Position numbers and translations under genes: made by a program
Shown here: piece by piece, positions 53,401 through 57,753 of the stretch
Position numbering within the stretch: the first letter of the stretch is position 1
Layout: each line of letters begins with the position of its first letter
The notes under the pieces: model-generated
What the model was told of the DNA's origin: nothing
Seen by the model: only the letters and a program-made list of their open reading frames with translations
Database searches by the model: none
Origin: Megalonaias nervosa
Lineage: Eukaryota; Mollusca; Bivalvia; Unionida; Unionidae
Reading direction: 5' to 3'
Assembly: GCA_016617855.1 (NCBI GenBank)
Contig: JAECUM010001118.1
Coordinates: 1-64,000 of the forward strand
DNA: 64,000 nt

Positions 53401-56400
53401 TTCTTAAAGACACTGTACTTCTATAGTGAGCAATAAAAACAAGCCAAACTTTGAAGGGGACTGTGAAAATAAACTATAGGAATGGTGAGCAGTTTACTCA
53501 AGTAAATACAAAACCACCTCTCCTTCACTGCGCATAAACCAAATGACCAAAATGAATCAACAGTTTTGAAAAAAAAACAAGCACAATTTTTATGAAAAGA
53601 TTGCAAGTTCAATGACTGGTTGACATGCACATTATCTGATGATGACGGTTAATCTGTACCAAATTTTACAGCAATCCACTAAAATTGCAAGAGAAGTTGC
53701 ATCCATAATAATCATATATTGCATCGAGCAGTAAGTCAAAAAGTGCAATAACTCTTACAAAACTTGGAAGAACAGAAAGTTTTGTCAATATGTGAATCTT
53801 CTGATGATTATCAGAGTATGTATGAAATTTTTTAAAAATATACTTCACGACAAGTTGCATTCATAAGTATCTGTCTTAGAATGCATTCACCTGCTGAACA
53901 GGGGCCTCGAATGGCCGAGTGGTCTAAAGTGCTCACCGTTACGGATCACTGCCATCTCACCTCTGTCTGCATAGGTTCGAGTCTCGGGCTCGGTCAATGT
54001 GGGTATGTGGGAAAGCTTGCCAGTAGCTTCTCATGGGTCGGTGGTTCTTTCCGGGGTTTTCCCGGGTTCTTCCTCCACCACTGATACTGGCTGCCATGTA
54101 TAGCCTATCCTGTGCTAAAAAAATGGCATTAAACCCTATAACAACAACAACAACAACAACAACAACCTGCAGGACATGGGCAATAACTCCAAAGTGATTT
54201 GTTGATATGTACATCTTCAGGAGATGACCCTAATACTTCCCAATTTTCATCGCAGTCCATCAGATACTGCAGACATTGTTCAAACAAGATTGTGCCAGAT
54301 GGAAGTAGGGATGCATTGACTGACACAAAGTATTACTACATACCAATGTCTAAAATTTACCAATGAGACAAAAGTTGGTTATTGTAATAAAATGTAGATC
54401 TCATAATGCAGTGGAGAATGATACAAAATATCATGAAAATATTGTGGTTTACGTCTGAATCCTACTTACACTGCGAATTTAACACAAGCTACTGATAAAA
54501 GAAAATAAAACAGTAAAAAGCTCAAGAATCTGCTATTAAAATTTAAGCAGCAAAACAGCAAACTTGCATTTAGCAAAAAAAGGTATGCAAAATTAGCAAA
54601 ATTTTGAATATATCTATACAAGTAATGAAACTTCTAAAAGTCTCATTTGTGGCTGAGGTTGAGAGAGGGATGTTTGTTTCTACCTTATCATTTTAAATTG
54701 AACCATATCATTTTCAATCAAGACCTAACAATGTAAACAGATAGTTTAATTTTGTAAGAGTACATGTGGGGCTGAAAATAGCTTTTTGCTCATTTTCATG
54801 TTTGTATAAATTAAAATTATTCATGTGGTTTAGTAATCATACTTGCATTAAACAAGGATTAAAAATGAAGTCAAACTGATAATAAAAACTGAACTAGATT
54901 AATGTTTGTAAAACACAAAGGCTGATGTCAAACAACCCAGACTCAAAAGTTAATGTCCTAAAAAACTTAAAACTGTAGATAAATAGGAAAAATATTAAAA
55001 AAATAATTTCCATTGCGTCTTTATTTGCGTTGCGTTCCATTTTCTATTTCATACAGGAATATCCATGATGTAAGGAAATATAGCAAATCACTCTCTTTCC
55101 TTCTCAAGTTTTCATTTTCTTGAAGTTTATATCCAAATATTTCGGAACCTACTCCACTATGACTCTAACTACATAAATGTAGCTAAAAGAAATTGTATTT
55201 CACATTTCTCTCTCTTCAGCATCAAGTTTCTTAACATTTAAAAAACAATAATTATTGCTCAAATTAAATCTTCTGGGGCTCCCCATCTTCCATTTCAGTG
55301 AATGCCATTTCCAAACATTTTCTTTCACCAAACTGCATATACACAGTTTCTATCTACATTCCTTTCCTTGTACAACCAAATAACCCACACTGTACACCAC
55401 AACTAAAAGTAAGGGGAGTTTTGTGTATTTATCTCCTGTTGACAAAAATTTGCTCTTCAGCCAGCCAAATCCACTGAAAAGAAACTAACAATTCACAGTT
55501 GTTGTGGAGGATCATGGAGATTTGGATGATTCAAAAATATATTTCCTCAAAGAATGTTACAAAATAAAACATGGCAGACTTGATCAAATAATGACTTGAT
55601 TAGCATGGAAAATGCACACAAGTCACATTGGGTTATTATGATCAGAGATATGTGGTTCTCTTTAAGGACTTGAAATGTAATCAAAAATTCCAGTTTCCAT
55701 CTTTATCTATCATTCACAATATTAATGTCTGTATTTCTGAAAAGTCATTGCACAGGAAAATGCAGTAATAACCCACCTTTCCACAAATTTAAATGAAACA
55801 AAAATCATTTGAAAGCAGCTTTAAAATTGTAACTTGCAAATGAAAGTTGACTAATAACCTGTATAGAAAAGTGCCCAAAAATAATTTGATAATTACCATA
55901 ATACTCGTGTATAAGTCACGTCAAACTGCAAACAACTAAGCTCCTGATCTGGCATAACATAATATGCCTACAGATGATTACTGATTACTCCTAATAAATT
56001 GCACAAACCCAGATCTGCCAGCATATTATGCAATAGCAGATCTGGGTTTGTGTAGTTATACAGTTGGACACGTCGTATAAGCAAGTATATAGGGAACTCA
56101 GTTGATACACAAGTTGGAAACCCTCTATACGCTATTGGCTTTGCGAGTCATTTCCTAACAAACTGCATAGACCTAGATCTACCAGTGAATAATGTCAGAT
56201 CTGTCAGTGCAATTTGCAGTTGGATTTGACTCATGAACTAGTATATATATGAATTTTGCCCCAAAAATGAATGAAAGAATCATATATATGTTGGGGTCAA
56301 TAGTATTTTACTCATCTGCAGTTTTTTTCACCCACTTTCAAATTTCACTGAAAGAATATATTAAGGAAGGTGATAATACAAAAATTATGACCCATCCTAG

Positions 56401-57703
56401 GTGGGATGATAGTAAGTAATGGAGCAACTTTTAATGCAAAATTTGAAAAACTTTGTTTAATACTTCAAAAATTTTGAACTACAGGATATCATAAAAATGA
56501 AGCATCATATGAAATTATTTGGAAAATGGCCTAAATTATAACAACAATGCCCATTTAGGGTTCTCAATTCACTAAGTATTTTTTTTGTTGCAGCAATGAA
56601 CTGTATACTTGTGCAAATAAGTGATATTTACAGTCAATATGTACATATTTAGCTTCCAAAGTAACAAATGCTTGGCCAAATTGGTGCTGTAATGGTGGAA
56701 TGTCATGTGATATAAACATAGCCACATCCTTTAAAATCATCACTGAAGAGTCTAAAATAGACTATCTTAGAGGGGTTCTTATATGATGGAAAAACCAGGC
56801 AGGTTGCCACACTATACAATTCCAAGAACATCAATACAACATCATGTAAAGAATGAAGTCTAAACACAACTCTAGTATACAAGAGTCACTTGAAAGGACT
56901 GATGCAATTCTGTTTGAAACAAAATTTGTCTGATTCAAAATATGATTGTTTTTCCATTTTAACTGCTGAGTGTCGAAACTATATCTGATATTCTTGAGTG
57001 AAAAGATTTTCAAATTAGCCACTGTGGCTGCCATATTGGATGTAAGATCAGCATCATTTTTATGATGAACAAGACACCATTAGGAGACTTTTGATGATAA
57101 CCTCATGCTGATATCACTATTAATCCATGAAAAGTAGTGACAGGATTTCCAACATATTCATTGAGGAAACCATATCTGCGGTCAAAGAAGTTTTCTTAGA
57201 TACTTGCATGCAAATAACTCACTGATCCATAAGCTATATTTGCCAAGTTATGTATAATGCAACCAAACTGCAAACTTAAAAACGCAATTTGATTAAAATT
57301 AAGACGTACTTATCGATAAGCAGATCTGACAGGCACCATTGAAAGTACATGTTCTAGAAGCCTTTGGAATTCCCTATCCACTTGGTTGTACAAGATAAAT
57401 GATGCATTCATGTAATCTGATTGTTGAATCAAAAGGTCAACATAAGGTGGTTTTGTATCTGTGTCTGTCAGATCTACTTGTTGATAACTTCCATTTTCTT
57501 TTTGAACAGTGTTACAACAACTATCCTTCTCTCAACCTTCAATGGAAAATAAGTTAGATACTTCAATATCCAATCCTCACTCTCCCCTAACCTGACAATG
57601 TTGGTTTTTATGATGCCATTACCTACTAAATAAAACAGAACTTCTGTGATATGAAATGAGTTACAATCTTAACAGCTCTCTTGTTTCTGATTTTTATTAT
57701 TTA

Positions 57704-57753
<50 letters not shown>

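Noticed and set aside
53901..53985. tRNA-Ser/Leu gene at the SINE-1 copy E head
   Set aside because: A and B boxes are good, but no acceptor-stem pairing or CCA-proximal end is seen and the sequence continues into a SINE body and (AAC)n tail.
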